In this document: piece after piece, positions 36,233 through 46,426 of the stretch
How the letters are laid out: each line of letters opens with the position of its first letter
Numbering within the stretch: position 1 is the first letter of the stretch
DNA from: an uncultured Lachnospiraceae bacterium
Lineage (GTDB): Bacteria > Bacillota > Clostridia > Lachnospirales > Lachnospiraceae
Direction of reading: 5' to 3'
DNA length: 64,000 bases
Assembly: GCA_910584725.1 (NCBI GenBank)
Contig: CAJUBE010000008.1
Location: 67,501-131,500 of the forward strand
Translations under genes and position numbers: made by a program
The notes under the pieces: generated by a model
Told to the model about the DNA's origin: nothing
Databases searched by the model: none
The model's input: only the letters and a program-made list of their open reading frames with translations

Positions 36233-36910
36233 TTATGTCTCGCGGGAGTCAAGAAAATATCCTGCGCCGCGGGCCGTCCGAATCTCAATATCCGCGTTAA
36301 GCTCCTTCAATTTTTTTCGAAGGAATCCCACATAAGTCCAGACTACGCTTATATCCGACTCCGAATCCTGACCCCAGATCTTATCCATCAAATGCGCCGA
36401 GGAAAACACAAAACGGGGATTTCGCAAAAAAAGCTCCATTAGTTGAAACTCCTTATTGTTCAGACGCACCACCCTGCTCTCGCATATCAGCTCATAGCGG
36501 TTACAGTCAAGCTGCACATTTCCGAACGCCAACCGCTGTTCCGCATATCCCGCGTTCCGCCTGGAAAGGGCCTTCACCCTGGCGATAAACTCCGGGCTCG
36601 CAAAGGGCTTCGGCAGATAATCGTCAGCCCCTGCCTCCAAGCCTGCCACCCGATCCTCAATCTCCGCCCTTGCCGTCAGCATCAGCACGGGAACCCCGGA
36701 GCCCGCCTCCCGAATCTGTCTCAAAACATCCAGCCCGTTTACCTTCGGCATCATAATATCCAGCACCACGACATCGTAATCGCGGCCCTGAAAATAGGTC
36801 AGAGCCTCCGCGCCATCGTGAACCACATCCACGGTAAACTTATTTCTCTCCAATAAAAATTGAAGTCCCTTCGCCAGTTCCGTTTCATCCTCAGCTATTA
36901 AAATGCGCAT
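36233..36910 (-). CDS. OmpR/PhoB-family response regulator
   Basis: A 225-residue regulator: receiver domain (acidic pair in IAEDETE, phospho-Asp near 51 in VVVLDIMMPKVNG, Lys in LPKPF) and a winged-helix Trans_reg_C domain (LNNKEFQLMELFLRNP; SDISVVWTYVGFLRKKL). AGAGG lies upstream of the start. It pairs with the kinase immediately downstream. Target genes are not indicated. Confidence 0.88.
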   Translation of the reverse strand: MRILIAEDETELAKGLQFLLERNKFTVDVVHDGAEALTYFQGRDYDVVVLDIMMPKVNGLDVLRQIREAGSGVPVLMLTARAEIEDRVAGLEAGADDYLPKPFASPEFIARVKALSRRNAGYAEQRLAFGNVQLDCNRYELICESRVVRLNNKEFQLMELFLRNPRFVFSSAHLMDKIWGQDSESDISVVWTYVGFLRKKLKELNADIEIRTARGAGYFLDSRET

Positions 36911-37083
36911 GTCGATATCCTCTGCTTTTCTCCCTTTCCCCCATTAGAAGCAATATAAGTGTAGCTATTTTATCATATTTTACGGAGCTTTCACAACGCC
37001 TCCTTAACATATTGTTTTTACACCGCAGTTATTATATGATATGTTCATAAATCAGTTCAATCTTTGCAATGGAGCGTGCACAT

Positions 37084-37776
37084 ATGACCCGGGAAATTTT
37101 ACTTTTAGAGGACGACGACAGCCTCAACCACTCTGTCAGTCTGAAGTTGAAAAAGGAGGGCTACACCGTCCGCAGCGCCTTCACGGTAAAAGAGGCTTTT
37201 CTGCTTTTTCGGCAGTTTTCTCCCTCTCTGATTATTTGCGACATTACCCTGCCCGACGGAAACGGTCTTGACTTCTGTGCCCGTATAAGGCAGGAGAGCG
37301 ACGTACTCTTCCTGTTTCTGACCGCCCTTGACACGGAGGAAGATATGATGGCCGGTTATCGACAGGGCGCGGACGATTATATCACCAAACCTTTCTCATT
37401 AGCCGCGCTGGTCTCCAAGGTCGGCGCACTCTTAAAACGGTTTCCTGCCGAGCAGGCGAAAACCATTGTATCCGGAAATATCACACTCTACCCGGAAGAA
37501 AAGCGGGCTGCAAAGAACAATGCAAATTTGGTTCTCACCGCCCGGGAATACTCCCTGCTCGCTTTCTTTATGGAAAATCCTATGAAAGTTCTGTCACGCG
37601 GGCAGCTCTTGGAAGCCATCTGGGACATCGAGGGCAATTTTGTCGATGAGAATACCCTCTCCGTCAATATCAGAAGACTGCGGGAAAAAATGGAGGACAA
37701 TCCTTCCGCCCCCGCCATCTTGAAAAATATCCGGGGGCTGGGCTATATCTGGGAAAGGAAATGTGAAAAACGATGA
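37084..37776 (+). CDS. OmpR-family response regulator of the ABC transporter locus
   Basis: A 230-residue regulator with receiver (ILLLEDDDSLNHS; phospho-Asp in LIICDITLPDGNG; ITKPF) and Trans_reg_C domain (LTAREYSLLAFFMENP; VDENTLSVNIRRLREKM). The start at 37084 is preferred for GGAG upstream; an in-frame GTG-region extension to 37069 is possible. It overlaps the kinase in ATGA. The gene order regulator-kinase-ATPase-permease is that of peptide-antibiotic (BceRS-type) or envelope stress modules. Confidence 0.87.
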   Translation: MTREILLLEDDDSLNHSVSLKLKKEGYTVRSAFTVKEAFLLFRQFSPSLIICDITLPDGNGLDFCARIRQESDVLFLFLTALDTEEDMMAGYRQGADDYITKPFSLAALVSKVGALLKRFPAEQAKTIVSGNITLYPEEKRAAKNNANLVLTAREYSLLAFFMENPMKVLSRGQLLEAIWDIEGNFVDENTLSVNIRRLREKMEDNPSAPAILKNIRGLGYIWERKCEKR

Positions 37777-39047
37777 CAACCACTTTGAAAACATCCGGGT
37801 TTGCATGGAAAACCTGCACGCTTATTTCGTGTCTGTCCGTGCTTTTTGTCTGCATATACGGCTTCTGGGGATTTTCCCTTCTGAACGCGCAATATACATT
37901 GGAACAGAAGCAATACGGGAATATCGCGGGCGCGATTCTCTCCGAATACCCCGAGGCGGAACAGACATTGATCGCCGCCATGCAGGACACAGATTACGGC
38001 TATCTGGACAAGGGATTTTCCATCCTTACCAAATACGGATACCGGGAAAACATGCTGATGACCGACGTCCCTTACTACCATTCCGCTCTCCTGTCCTTCT
38101 TTTCCCTTCTGGCTGTCGTCCTCCTCATTGATCTCCTCCTTATCGCGCTCTGTTTCTTTTTCTTTTATAAAAGCCGGAGACAACAGGAACGGTGTCTGCA
38201 TGAAATACTGGAATATTATCTTGCGGACAACTATTCGCCCCTTGTGGAGCAGAAAAGCCGGAAGCCTGTTTTTAGCGAATCCTTCACCGACACCCTCCTC
38301 AAACTGGGACATAAGCTGAAGGCAAAAACACAGGCGCTGGAGGAAGAGCGTGACCACACAAAAACGCTTGTCACCGATATCTCCCATCAGTTGAAAACAC
38401 CTGTCAGCGCCTTGAAAAGCTGTTTTGCCATGTGTATAGAGGCAGATTCCGAAACGGAGCGCTCCGATTTCTTAGAAAGATGCGCCGGACAATTATCGCA
38501 TCTGGAAAATTTGATGACTGAATTAGTCAATATCTCCCGTCTGGAAACCCACATGGTCACGCTGAAACAGGAGCACGTCCTTTTGTCCGACCTGCTCGCC
38601 GACGCTGTGAATATGATATATGAAAAAACGCTGCCTAAAAATATCACCGTAGAGCTGCTTGCGCCCAACGGAGGAACCGATTCCTGTGTCCCACTGTTTT
38701 TGGACAGGCGCTGGACTGCCGAGGCGGTAGCAAACCTTCTGGACAACGCAGTCAAATATTCCCCGGCAGACAGCACGGTAACCCTGCGCCTCCACCAGTT
38801 TTACAGCTATATCAGTCTGGAAATTGAGGACGAGGGCATCGGCGTCTCCCCGGAGGATGCCAGCCGGATCTTCCAGCGTTTCTACCGGGGCAGCCACCCG
38901 GTCGTCAAGCAGACCGAGGGCTCCGGCGTGGGGCTTTATCTGACCAGACGCATTCTGGAAGCGCAGGGCGGCACCATAAGCGTGAAACCGGCAGCGGAAA
39001 AAGGAAGTATTTTCACCGTGCATCTCCCCCTGCCGAAATATATGTAA
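37773..39047 (+). CDS. Sensor histidine kinase of the ABC transporter locus
   Basis: A 424-residue kinase with two N-terminal membrane helices (about 15-36 and 112-135) and a roughly 75-residue outer loop. The DHp block is LVTDISHQLKTPVSALKSC, followed by a HATPase domain with NLLDNAVKYSPADS and SGVGLYLTRRILE. The extracellular part is larger than in classic intramembrane BceS-type sensors. Translationally coupled to the regulator. Confidence 0.87.
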   Translation: MTTTLKTSGFAWKTCTLISCLSVLFVCIYGFWGFSLLNAQYTLEQKQYGNIAGAILSEYPEAEQTLIAAMQDTDYGYLDKGFSILTKYGYRENMLMTDVPYYHSALLSFFSLLAVVLLIDLLLIALCFFFFYKSRRQQERCLHEILEYYLADNYSPLVEQKSRKPVFSESFTDTLLKLGHKLKAKTQALEEERDHTKTLVTDISHQLKTPVSALKSCFAMCIEADSETERSDFLERCAGQLSHLENLMTELVNISRLETHMVTLKQEHVLLSDLLADAVNMIYEKTLPKNITVELLAPNGGTDSCVPLFLDRRWTAEAVANLLDNAVKYSPADSTVTLRLHQFYSYISLEIEDEGIGVSPEDASRIFQRFYRGSHPVVKQTEGSGVGLYLTRRILEAQGGTISVKPAAEKGSIFTVHLPLPKYM

Positions 39048-39095
39048 ATGGAAACCGGCAGTCCGATTTCATAAGCTTTCAATTTTTTGCATTTT

Positions 39096-39125
39096 GTAAG
39101 TCTCCCGTAAGATTACTGCCGTAAA
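39096..39125 (+). promoter_or_regulatory. Candidate response-regulator half-sites upstream of the ABC genes
   Basis: GTAAG occurs at 39096 and 39107 (11-bp spacing, one helical turn), with GTAAA at 39121. Such direct repeats are the usual OmpR-class binding layout. Confidence 0.35.
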
Positions 39126-39196
39126 CTAAAGTGAGAAGTAATTCTAAAGACGTCCCGCCATAGGACAGAAGAAAAGAAAGGCAGGAATCAAATCAT

Positions 39197-39913
39197 ATGA
39201 AAAACCACACGGACATTATGTTAAAAACTGAGGACTTATGCAAATATTACGGCACAGGCGACAATCAGGTCAAAGCCGTTGATCACGTCAATCTGGAAAT
39301 CCGGCAGGGCGAGTTTGTCTCCATCGTCGGCAAATCGGGCAGCGGCAAGTCCACGCTGCTTCACATGCTGGGCGGGCTGGACAATCCCACCTCCGGCAAG
39401 GTCTTTATCGACGGGGAAAACATCGCTTCCTTCAAGGAAGAAAAACTCTCCAAGATCCGACGCCGCAAAATCGGCTTCATTTTTCAAGCTTACAATCTCA
39501 TCCCCTCCCTCAACGTGTGGGAGAACATCGTCCTTCCCCTCGGACTGGACGGCAAACCCATAGACGAATCGTTTATAAACGATATTATAAAGACGCTTGG
39601 GCTTTCGGACAGAGTAAAACATCTCCCCAACACCCTGTCCGGCGGTCAGCAGCAGAGATGCGCCATCGCCAGAGCCATTGCGGCAAAGCCTTCCATCATA
39701 CTCGCCGACGAACCCACCGGCAATCTGGACACCCGTACCGGCGATGAGACGATGGCTCTCTTAAAGGCATCCGCCGCAAAATACGGGCAGACCCTCGTGG
39801 TCATCACCCACAATGAAGAAGTGGCACAGATGGCGGAGCGCACGATCATTCTGGCGGACGGACGCATCCTCTCCTCCGGGGAAAGCGAGGTGGATTCCGA
39901 TGAAGAGAACTAA
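39197..39913 (+). CDS. ABC transporter ATP-binding protein (LolD/MacB type)
   Basis: A 238-residue ATPase: Walker A VGKSGSGKSTLLHMLGG, Q-loop FIFQAYNLIPSL, signature LSGGQQQR, Walker B IILADEPTGNLD and the H-loop VVITHNEEVA. It powers the FtsX-type permease encoded 13 bp inside its 3' end. AGGAAT lies upstream. Together with the two-component system it likely handles an envelope-active peptide or lipid. Confidence 0.9.
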   Translation: MKNHTDIMLKTEDLCKYYGTGDNQVKAVDHVNLEIRQGEFVSIVGKSGSGKSTLLHMLGGLDNPTSGKVFIDGENIASFKEEKLSKIRRRKIGFIFQAYNLIPSLNVWENIVLPLGLDGKPIDESFINDIIKTLGLSDRVKHLPNTLSGGQQQRCAIARAIAAKPSIILADEPTGNLDTRTGDETMALLKASAAKYGQTLVVITHNEEVAQMAERTIILADGRILSSGESEVDSDEEN

Positions 39914-42416
39914 TACGGTAAGGAGCCTTGCACTGAGTAAGCTGCGCTACAATAAAAGCCGCACGCTGCTCACCGGCATCGCCATCATGCTCACCACCAT
40001 GCTGCTCATGGCAATCGGCACGGTCGGCACCGGCGCACTGGATATGAACCGGCAGATGTACGCGCTGGCGGACTATCATGCCCGCTTTGGCGGCTTAACG
40101 CCCGAACAGGTAAATGTCCTGTCAAATCATATTCAGGTGGAAGCGCTAACCACCACGGAAGTCTTTGCATATATCGAAAACGGAAAGATGAACGGCGCCC
40201 TTACCTATCAGGAGACCCTGAAGAATGAACAGTCCGCAGACGACGGCTCCTTGCACTCTGTGGCGCTTGCCTCCGGGCATTATCCTGAAGCGGAGAACGA
40301 AATCTGTTCCTCCCCCGCCTTCTTCCGCCGCGTCGGCGCAGAGCCTGTCATCGGCGGCAAAGTAACGCTCTCTTTCCGGGTAGACGGCAAAGGGAAAATT
40401 CTGACCAGAGAATTTACCATCAGCGGCTTGGAGCCGGACGTGGAAATCTCCGATCAGATCGACGACAGCCGCCTGATGTGGACCGGCCGCATCTCCAAAG
40501 CCCTTTTAGACAGCTACAAAGCGGACGGGCTTTACGAATCCGAGCCGGACGCCACCCTGCGCGTCCACGGGGAAGAGGAGCTGACCTTTGATGAAATGAC
40601 AGACCAGATCAACGCTGTCGCCGCGGATATCGGGCTGGACGAGGGACGGGTCAATATCAACAAGGAATATCTTTTCACCGCGACCGACCCGGGTACGGAA
40701 GCCATGGCGATCATGGCTGTCATCGGTCTGATTGTGATCTTCTTTTCCTCTCTGGTGATCTACAGCATCTACTATGTGGGCGTGATCACCGATGTGCAGG
40801 AGATCGGTAAGTTAAAAGCGCTGGGCGCGTCGGGACGCCAGATCGCCAGATTGTTTTACTGGCAGGGCGCCATCGTGTCCGCCTTTGCGGTTCCTGTGGG
40901 GCTGTTACTCGGCTTCCTGCTGCCCTACCTGCTGTTTCCGCTGGCTTTGTGGGCATACAGCAGCGGTTCCGCCATCAGCTCCTACTCCCGCGACGCGGCA
41001 GAAGCGGTCATCGGACAGCTTCACATGTTTTCCCTGCCCGTGCTGCTCATAGCGGCTGTGGCTTCGCTGATCACTGTAGCTGTTTCATTGCGAAAGCCCA
41101 TCCGCATGGCGAAAAAAGTTTCCCCGGTGGAAGCCATCCGCTATCAGGAAAACACAAGCGACCGCAAGAGTCGCAAGGGACACGCCGAGGTAAAGGTGTC
41201 CACGCTGACCCTTGCCAACCTGACACGCAACAGGAAGCGTACCGCCGTCACCATCCTCACCATGGGCTTAAGCTGTGTGCTCTTTATATGTGTATCCGCC
41301 GTGCTATGCAGCGTCAGCGCGGAGGATCTGGCGAGAAGAAGCATCCCCAGAGGCGATTTTCGCATCGCTCTGGACTATGCCCTCTATAATGATAAGGAAT
41401 ATCCCGAAAACAATCTGGAAAATCTGGTACAGCAGGAATATTTCAGCGAGGCTTTTCTTTCCAGACTATCCTCCATAGAGGGCGTGGAATCCGTGGAACG
41501 TGCACCCGGCAAAATCATCTCCTCCACCGATATGGAGTCGCCCATGTACGAGGACTACGAGAACCACCTGCCGCTCTCCTACTTTACCAGAGACGATGTG
41601 GCGGAATTAAGCGCCTATTTGGAACAGGGCAGCATCGACTACGACCGTATGACGGCGAACAATGAGATTGTCTGCACCGCTGTTTACTCTTTTCAACAAT
41701 ACGGTCTTTCCATAGGCGATACCTTCCCGATCACCCTCCACGACGGCAGCCGGGAAATTCCCCTGACGGTGACGCTCGCCGCCCTGACCCAGCCGGATGC
41801 TGATTTCGCTCTTCTGGTTATGACGGAGGATACATGGAACAGTCTGGGACTAATCTGCGATCCCACCACATCCGTCTATCTGCATGTGGACGACGCGCAC
41901 TATGACAGCGTGAAAGAGACTTTGATGGAACTGGCAGCTGAAAACGGACACTTTACACTCTATTGCATGGATGTAGAGCTGGCGATCGGACACTCTTCCA
42001 TCGATCTGATGAAGAATCCGCTCTATCTGCTTCTGATCCTGATCGCCGTGATCGGTTTTATCAATCTGATCAACACGATGATCACCAGCATCGTCACGCG
42101 GAAGAAGGAGCTGGGCATTCTGCAGGCTCTCGGTCTCTCAGACAGACAGCTAGTGCGTATGCTCTCCGGGGAAGGGCTTGTCTTCACAGCGGGCACGCTC
42201 CTGATCAGCCTGACTCTCGGCAACGCTGCCGGATATCTGTTGTTCCTCTGGGCAAAGGACGAGCACCTTATGAGCATCAGCCACTACCACTATCCCCTCT
42301 GGGAAACCGTCGGGCTCGCGTTGGTTCTTTTGATTGGTCAGACTGCGATTACACTGTTTATCAATAAAAAAGTGAAAAAAGAGAGCCTGATCGACCGCAT
42401 CCGAAACGAAGAATAA
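39900..42416 (+). CDS. FtsX/MacB-type ABC transporter permease
   Basis: An 838-residue permease with the split layout of this class: an N-terminal helix (about 20-42), a large outer domain, three helices with the FtsX motif (about 260-400, EIGKLKALGASGRQIARL), then a second half with another outer domain and FtsX region (about 710-825, KELGILQALGLSDRQLVRM). The start at 39900 has GAGGTG upstream and overlaps the ATPase gene. Such permeases act as mechanotransmission exporters or sensors. Confidence 0.88.
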   Translation: MKRTNTVRSLALSKLRYNKSRTLLTGIAIMLTTMLLMAIGTVGTGALDMNRQMYALADYHARFGGLTPEQVNVLSNHIQVEALTTTEVFAYIENGKMNGALTYQETLKNEQSADDGSLHSVALASGHYPEAENEICSSPAFFRRVGAEPVIGGKVTLSFRVDGKGKILTREFTISGLEPDVEISDQIDDSRLMWTGRISKALLDSYKADGLYESEPDATLRVHGEEELTFDEMTDQINAVAADIGLDEGRVNINKEYLFTATDPGTEAMAIMAVIGLIVIFFSSLVIYSIYYVGVITDVQEIGKLKALGASGRQIARLFYWQGAIVSAFAVPVGLLLGFLLPYLLFPLALWAYSSGSAISSYSRDAAEAVIGQLHMFSLPVLLIAAVASLITVAVSLRKPIRMAKKVSPVEAIRYQENTSDRKSRKGHAEVKVSTLTLANLTRNRKRTAVTILTMGLSCVLFICVSAVLCSVSAEDLARRSIPRGDFRIALDYALYNDKEYPENNLENLVQQEYFSEAFLSRLSSIEGVESVERAPGKIISSTDMESPMYEDYENHLPLSYFTRDDVAELSAYLEQGSIDYDRMTANNEIVCTAVYSFQQYGLSIGDTFPITLHDGSREIPLTVTLAALTQPDADFALLVMTEDTWNSLGLICDPTTSVYLHVDDAHYDSVKETLMELAAENGHFTLYCMDVELAIGHSSIDLMKNPLYLLLILIAVIGFINLINTMITSIVTRKKELGILQALGLSDRQLVRMLSGEGLVFTAGTLLISLTLGNAAGYLLFLWAKDEHLMSISHYHYPLWETVGLALVLLIGQTAITLFINKKVKKESLIDRIRNEE

Positions 42417-42490
42417 CTCTTGGCAATAATATACAATTTTTTCTCATCTTTCACTGATTTATTGTATATTAATACAAAAAGTATTCTAAT

Positions 42491-42520
42491 AAGCGCAGGT
42501 CTTTTGATCTGCGTTTATTT
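42491..42520 (+). terminator. Terminator after the ABC transporter genes
   Basis: AAGCGCAGGTC and GATCTGCGTT form a stem with a TTTT loop, followed by TTATTTCT. It sits 75 bp after the permease stop. Confidence 0.55.
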
Positions 42521-42551
42521 CTGTTAATTTTCCATATGAGGAGGTCCCATT

Positions 42552-44006
42552 ATGACAAAAGCACAATACAGAGCTGCCAATTCCAAAATTTTTCCTGTTG
42601 TTATGATAATACTCGGCTATTATCTGATTACTTTTTTACTGTCGATTATCACAGGAAACAGCACATGGAAAGTGTGGATACAGATTGGGATTTCCCTTTC
42701 CGCGGTCTTAGTCAGTATTTTTGCACTCATCAAAAACAGGGAAACCAAGGCATGCTCAGTCGCACTCATGGGTTCCTGCGCCCTTGCCTACGTAGTAATC
42801 GTTCTTTTGAACAGAAACGCCGGCATCTATGCTTATGTATTTGCTTTAATCGTTTCCTCACTGGCTTTCTTAAACGTAAAACTTGCTTTTTGCGGCAACG
42901 CCGTTGCCATCCTCGCCAATGTGCTGCGGATTTGCATCAACTATACTTCTGAGGGAGACTATATGACCCACTCAATTCTGGAAATCTTCTCCCTGCTGCT
43001 GATGGCTCTCGCATCCATCACGGTGACCCGCCTTCTGATCCGGTTCAACGAAGAAAATATGGCTTCCATCACGGACGCTGCAAAGGCGCAGGAAATCACA
43101 AACCAGACCATGGTGCAGGTAGCCGACAAAATATCTTCCCACTTTGCTGACGCCATGAAAATGGTGGACGAGCTGAAACAGTGTGTGGACACCTGCAATT
43201 TCGCTATGGAAAACATTGCGGACAGCACGGAAAATACTGCAGAATCCATTCAGGCACAGGCTGCCATGTGTGTGGAGATCCATACCGCCTCCGATACCGC
43301 AGACGGTGAAATCCGTGCGATGATGGACGCTTCCGACAGAACCATGCAGACCATCTCCGAGGGTTCCGCGGAAATACAGAAGTTAAAAGAACAGGCTGAA
43401 AACGTTGCCTCCGCCAGTGACACGACGGTACAGATGATTTCCCGTCTGACCGCCCAGATCGACAATGTGCAGGAATTTATCGGCACCATCTTAAACATTG
43501 CCGGAAAGACAAACCTGCTCGCCCTGAACGCTTCCATCGAAGCCGCCAGAGCCGGCGAGGCGGGAAAGGGCTTTGCCGTGGTAGCTGACGAGATCAGGGA
43601 GCTTTCCGCACAGACCAAAGAGGCGTCCAACAATATTACCACCATCATAGGCGAACTGAACAGCGACGCCAGATCAGCAAATGCGAGTATTGAAGCTTCC
43701 GCCGCTTCCGTGCGGACACAGAATGACATGATCGAAAATATGCGCGGTCGTTTTGAAAATATCCATCGGGAAATGACCGAGCTGGCAGAAAAAGTAAAAA
43801 ATACGGAGGAGAGCGTCAATGTGATACTCACCTCCACAGATACCATTTCCGAAAATATAACACATCTCTCCGCCACGAGCGAAGAAGTTGCCGCATCCTC
43901 CACCGAAGGCCTCCGCACTTCCGAGACTTCCGTAAAGAATATGAACTCCTGCAAGGAGGTGTTGGAAAAGATTTCCTCCCTTGCCATGACACTGAAAGCG
44001 AATTAA
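42552..44006 (+). CDS. Methyl-accepting chemotaxis protein
   Basis: A 484-residue receptor. Six predicted membrane helices (about 15-165) replace the usual periplasmic sensor. A coiled region and the signalling domain follow, with the conserved hairpin tip IAGKTNLLALNASIEAARAG and GKGFAVVADEIRELSAQT. It would relay a membrane or cytoplasmic stimulus to CheA/CheW. No HAMP domain is seen. GAGGAGG lies upstream of the ATG. Confidence 0.85.
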   Translation: MTKAQYRAANSKIFPVVMIILGYYLITFLLSIITGNSTWKVWIQIGISLSAVLVSIFALIKNRETKACSVALMGSCALAYVVIVLLNRNAGIYAYVFALIVSSLAFLNVKLAFCGNAVAILANVLRICINYTSEGDYMTHSILEIFSLLLMALASITVTRLLIRFNEENMASITDAAKAQEITNQTMVQVADKISSHFADAMKMVDELKQCVDTCNFAMENIADSTENTAESIQAQAAMCVEIHTASDTADGEIRAMMDASDRTMQTISEGSAEIQKLKEQAENVASASDTTVQMISRLTAQIDNVQEFIGTILNIAGKTNLLALNASIEAARAGEAGKGFAVVADEIRELSAQTKEASNNITTIIGELNSDARSANASIEASAASVRTQNDMIENMRGRFENIHREMTELAEKVKNTEESVNVILTSTDTISENITHLSATSEEVAASSTEGLRTSETSVKNMNSCKEVLEKISSLAMTLKAN

Positions 44007-44044
44007 CCGCCATGTCACAGCTTAGCTGTGACTCAAATCAATGC

Positions 44045-44140
44045 GGAGAATGCCGTATTTCAGGCATTCTCCTGAGTGAAACATAGAACTTCTTAACGAA
44101 GCAGCCTCTGCTGCTGAGTTTTAGAAGTTCTTTTCACTCT
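44045..44140. repeat. Intergenic hairpin repeat family 1, copy 1
   Basis: GGAGAATGCC...GGCATTCTCC makes a perfect stem. GTGAAACATAGAACTTCT later pairs with AGAAGTTCTTTTCAC around a GCAGC/GCTGC inner stem. The same element occurs twice between rsmI and trmN6. Here it lies between convergent MCP and fabH genes and may serve as a terminator. Confidence 0.75.
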
Positions 44141-44141
44141 A

Positions 44142-45107
44142 TTACCACTCTATGACGGCTGACGCCCATGTCAGACCGCCGCCAAAGCCGCTTAATGCAA
44201 CTTTCATGCCGGGCTTTAACAGCCCTTTGCGGTTCATTTCGTCGAGCAGAATCGGCACGCTCGCCGCGGATATATTTCCACAGTGATCCAGACTGACCGG
44301 GAACTTATCCTCGGTGATGCGGAGCCGTTTCGACACCGACTGTATAATGCGGATGTTCGCCTGATGCAAGGCGAAGTAATCAATGTCATCCGGCGCAAGT
44401 CCCGCCGCCTCAATGGTCTTTTGTAAGGAGGCTGGCACCGTGGTCACGGCGAATTTATAAACTTCCTGCCCGTCCATGTGAACATAGGGCATCTTCTGGT
44501 ACGTCTTAACCAGCGGGTTGTTGTTGGCACGCCCCGGACATGCAAGCACTTCTCCCTTCGTCCCGTCGGATCCCTGATCAAAAGCAAGCATACCGCAGTT
44601 CTCGTCTGCACATACCACCGCCGCGCCCGCGCCGTCGCCGAAGAGTACGCAGGTGCTCCTGTCCTCCCAGTCCACGATCTTGGAGAGCGTCTCCGCCCCC
44701 AGAATCAGAGCCGTTTTGTAAATCCCCGCCTGTATATACGCGTTGGCTATATTCAGCGCAAACATAAAGCCGGAGCACGCCGCATTGATGTCAAAGGCAA
44801 CCGCCCTGTGCGCGCCGATCGCCGCCTGCACTTCACAGGCACATGCCGGCGTCACGAAATCCGGCGATACCGTGCCCAGAATAATCAAGTCAAGATCTTC
44901 CGCAGTCACGCCCGCGTTTTCCATGGCGCGCTTTGCCGCCTCTACAGACATGCTTGCCGTTGTCTCTTCCTTTACCAGATGCCTCTCCCTGATTCCTGTC
45001 CTGCTGCTGATCCACTCGTCGGAAGTATCCATCAGCTTGGACAGATCATCGTTTGTCACCACTGTCTCTGGCAGACAGCTCCCCGTTCCTATGATTCTTG
45101 TTTTCAT
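44142..45107 (-). CDS. fabH: Beta-ketoacyl-ACP synthase III
   Basis: A 321-residue thiolase-fold enzyme that starts fatty-acid synthesis by condensing acetyl-CoA (or a branched acyl-CoA) with malonyl-ACP. The catalytic triad is visible: Cys in NAACSGFMFAL, His in FALHQANIRI and Asn in DHCGNISAAS. The start at 45107 has AGAGG upstream; a longer frame to 45245 lacks family similarity. It is the last gene of the fab cluster, whereas fabH usually comes first. Confidence 0.92.
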   Translation of the reverse strand: MKTRIIGTGSCLPETVVTNDDLSKLMDTSDEWISSRTGIRERHLVKEETTASMSVEAAKRAMENAGVTAEDLDLIILGTVSPDFVTPACACEVQAAIGAHRAVAFDINAACSGFMFALNIANAYIQAGIYKTALILGAETLSKIVDWEDRSTCVLFGDGAGAAVVCADENCGMLAFDQGSDGTKGEVLACPGRANNNPLVKTYQKMPYVHMDGQEVYKFAVTTVPASLQKTIEAAGLAPDDIDYFALHQANIRIIQSVSKRLRITEDKFPVSLDHCGNISAASVPILLDEMNRKGLLKPGMKVALSGFGGGLTWASAVIEW

Positions 45108-45257
45108 GTTAATCCTCTTTCTGCCTTCTCCGCAGCGCCGCTCGTGAAACCTTCGGTTTCCCTCGCTCGCGGGCTTCGCCCTATCATCCGCTAATCTGAC
45201 CAAATTGTCTGCAAGCAGCCATTTGCTCATCTTATCGTCTGGCACTGCTCATTGCCA

Positions 45258-46313
45258 TCACGCAAACTCCTCCAATATATCTCTCACGTGTTCCAGATGG
45301 GTGGCGCGGTATGCGTTGGCGCCGCAGAAAAGCAGCGCTTCGTCCACCTTTCCCTTCACGGCATTTACAAGCGCGTCCGTGATACAGTAAGGCGTGTCCG
45401 CCCCCTTGCAGGTGCTGATGCAGAGGTGACATTTCTCATGTGGAATCTTCCCCTCCTTCGCCCGCTTCATAAAGGGATTCAAGATCGCCCGTCCCGGCAT
45501 ACCGACAGGACTCTGCACAATGACGATATCTTCCTTTTTCGCGTCAATATAGCTCTGCTTGTAAGCCGGATCCGCATCGCACTCGTAGGTGGTCACAAAA
45601 CGCGTCGCCATCTGTACGCCGGAAGCCCCCATTTCCAGATAATGTTCCATATCCTCACGGGTATACACGCCGCCCGCCATCACCACCGGGATCTCCGTGC
45701 CATGCGCCGCCGCAGTCTCATTGACTTGTGCGATAATTGCTTTCACCTCATCGTCGTAATGCAGCCCTTCCACATCCACAAGCTGTTCTTTGTGAAAGCC
45801 CAGATGTCCGCCCGCCAGGGGTCCTTCGATCACGACAGCATCGGGCAGCCTGCTATACTTTTTCCACCAGTATTTCATAATCACCTGCACGGATTTCACG
45901 CTGGACACGATAGGCGCAAGCTTCGTTTTCGCCGTCCCGACGATCTTTGGCAGGTCCATGGGCAGTCCCGCCCCGGATATAATTAAGTCTATGCCCGCCG
46001 CCACAGCCGCCTTGACATATTCCTCATACTTTCTGGTCGCCACCATGATATTGACGCCCAGCGCCCCGCCTTTCGCGATCTCTCTCGCTTTGGCAATCTC
46101 CGTGCCGATCGCCCGCAGATTCGCCCCAATCGGGTCTGTGTCAAAATCCGGCTCCCGGTAGCCGATCTGCGCCGTGGAAATCACGCCGATTCCGCCCTCC
46201 TTCGCCACATTTCCGGCAAGAGAGGAAAGGCTGATGCCCACGCCCATACCGCCCTGAATCACCGGCACCCGGGCCACTAAGTCTCCTATCTTTAACGGTT
46301 TCACATTTCCCAT
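45258..46313 (-). CDS. FabK-like / nitronate monooxygenase-family flavoprotein
   Basis: A 351-residue TIM-barrel FMN protein. VPVIQGGMGVGISLSSLAG begins the fold, followed by GVNIMVATRKYEEY, IDLIISGAGLPMDLP and PVVMAGGVYTREDME. It belongs to the nitronate monooxygenase / enoyl-ACP reductase II superfamily and is distinct from the true FabK at 50566-51492. A C-terminal Cys motif (CHLCISTCKGAD) is unusual for FabK and is typical of the longer NMO-like group. Location suggests a role near lipid synthesis; the reaction is unproven. AAGGAA lies upstream. Confidence 0.8.
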   Translation of the reverse strand: MGNVKPLKIGDLVARVPVIQGGMGVGISLSSLAGNVAKEGGIGVISTAQIGYREPDFDTDPIGANLRAIGTEIAKAREIAKGGALGVNIMVATRKYEEYVKAAVAAGIDLIISGAGLPMDLPKIVGTAKTKLAPIVSSVKSVQVIMKYWWKKYSRLPDAVVIEGPLAGGHLGFHKEQLVDVEGLHYDDEVKAIIAQVNETAAAHGTEIPVVMAGGVYTREDMEHYLEMGASGVQMATRFVTTYECDADPAYKQSYIDAKKEDIVIVQSPVGMPGRAILNPFMKRAKEGKIPHEKCHLCISTCKGADTPYCITDALVNAVKGKVDEALLFCGANAYRATHLEHVRDILEEFA

Positions 46314-46426
46314 CTATTTTTCCTTGTCCTTCCGATACGCGCCTGATATCAGCAGCTGTTATGCCCCTCAAATATTACGCTGCCAAATCCTTCCAATCCT
46401 TCCGCGGAATGAACCGGTTATAGGTC

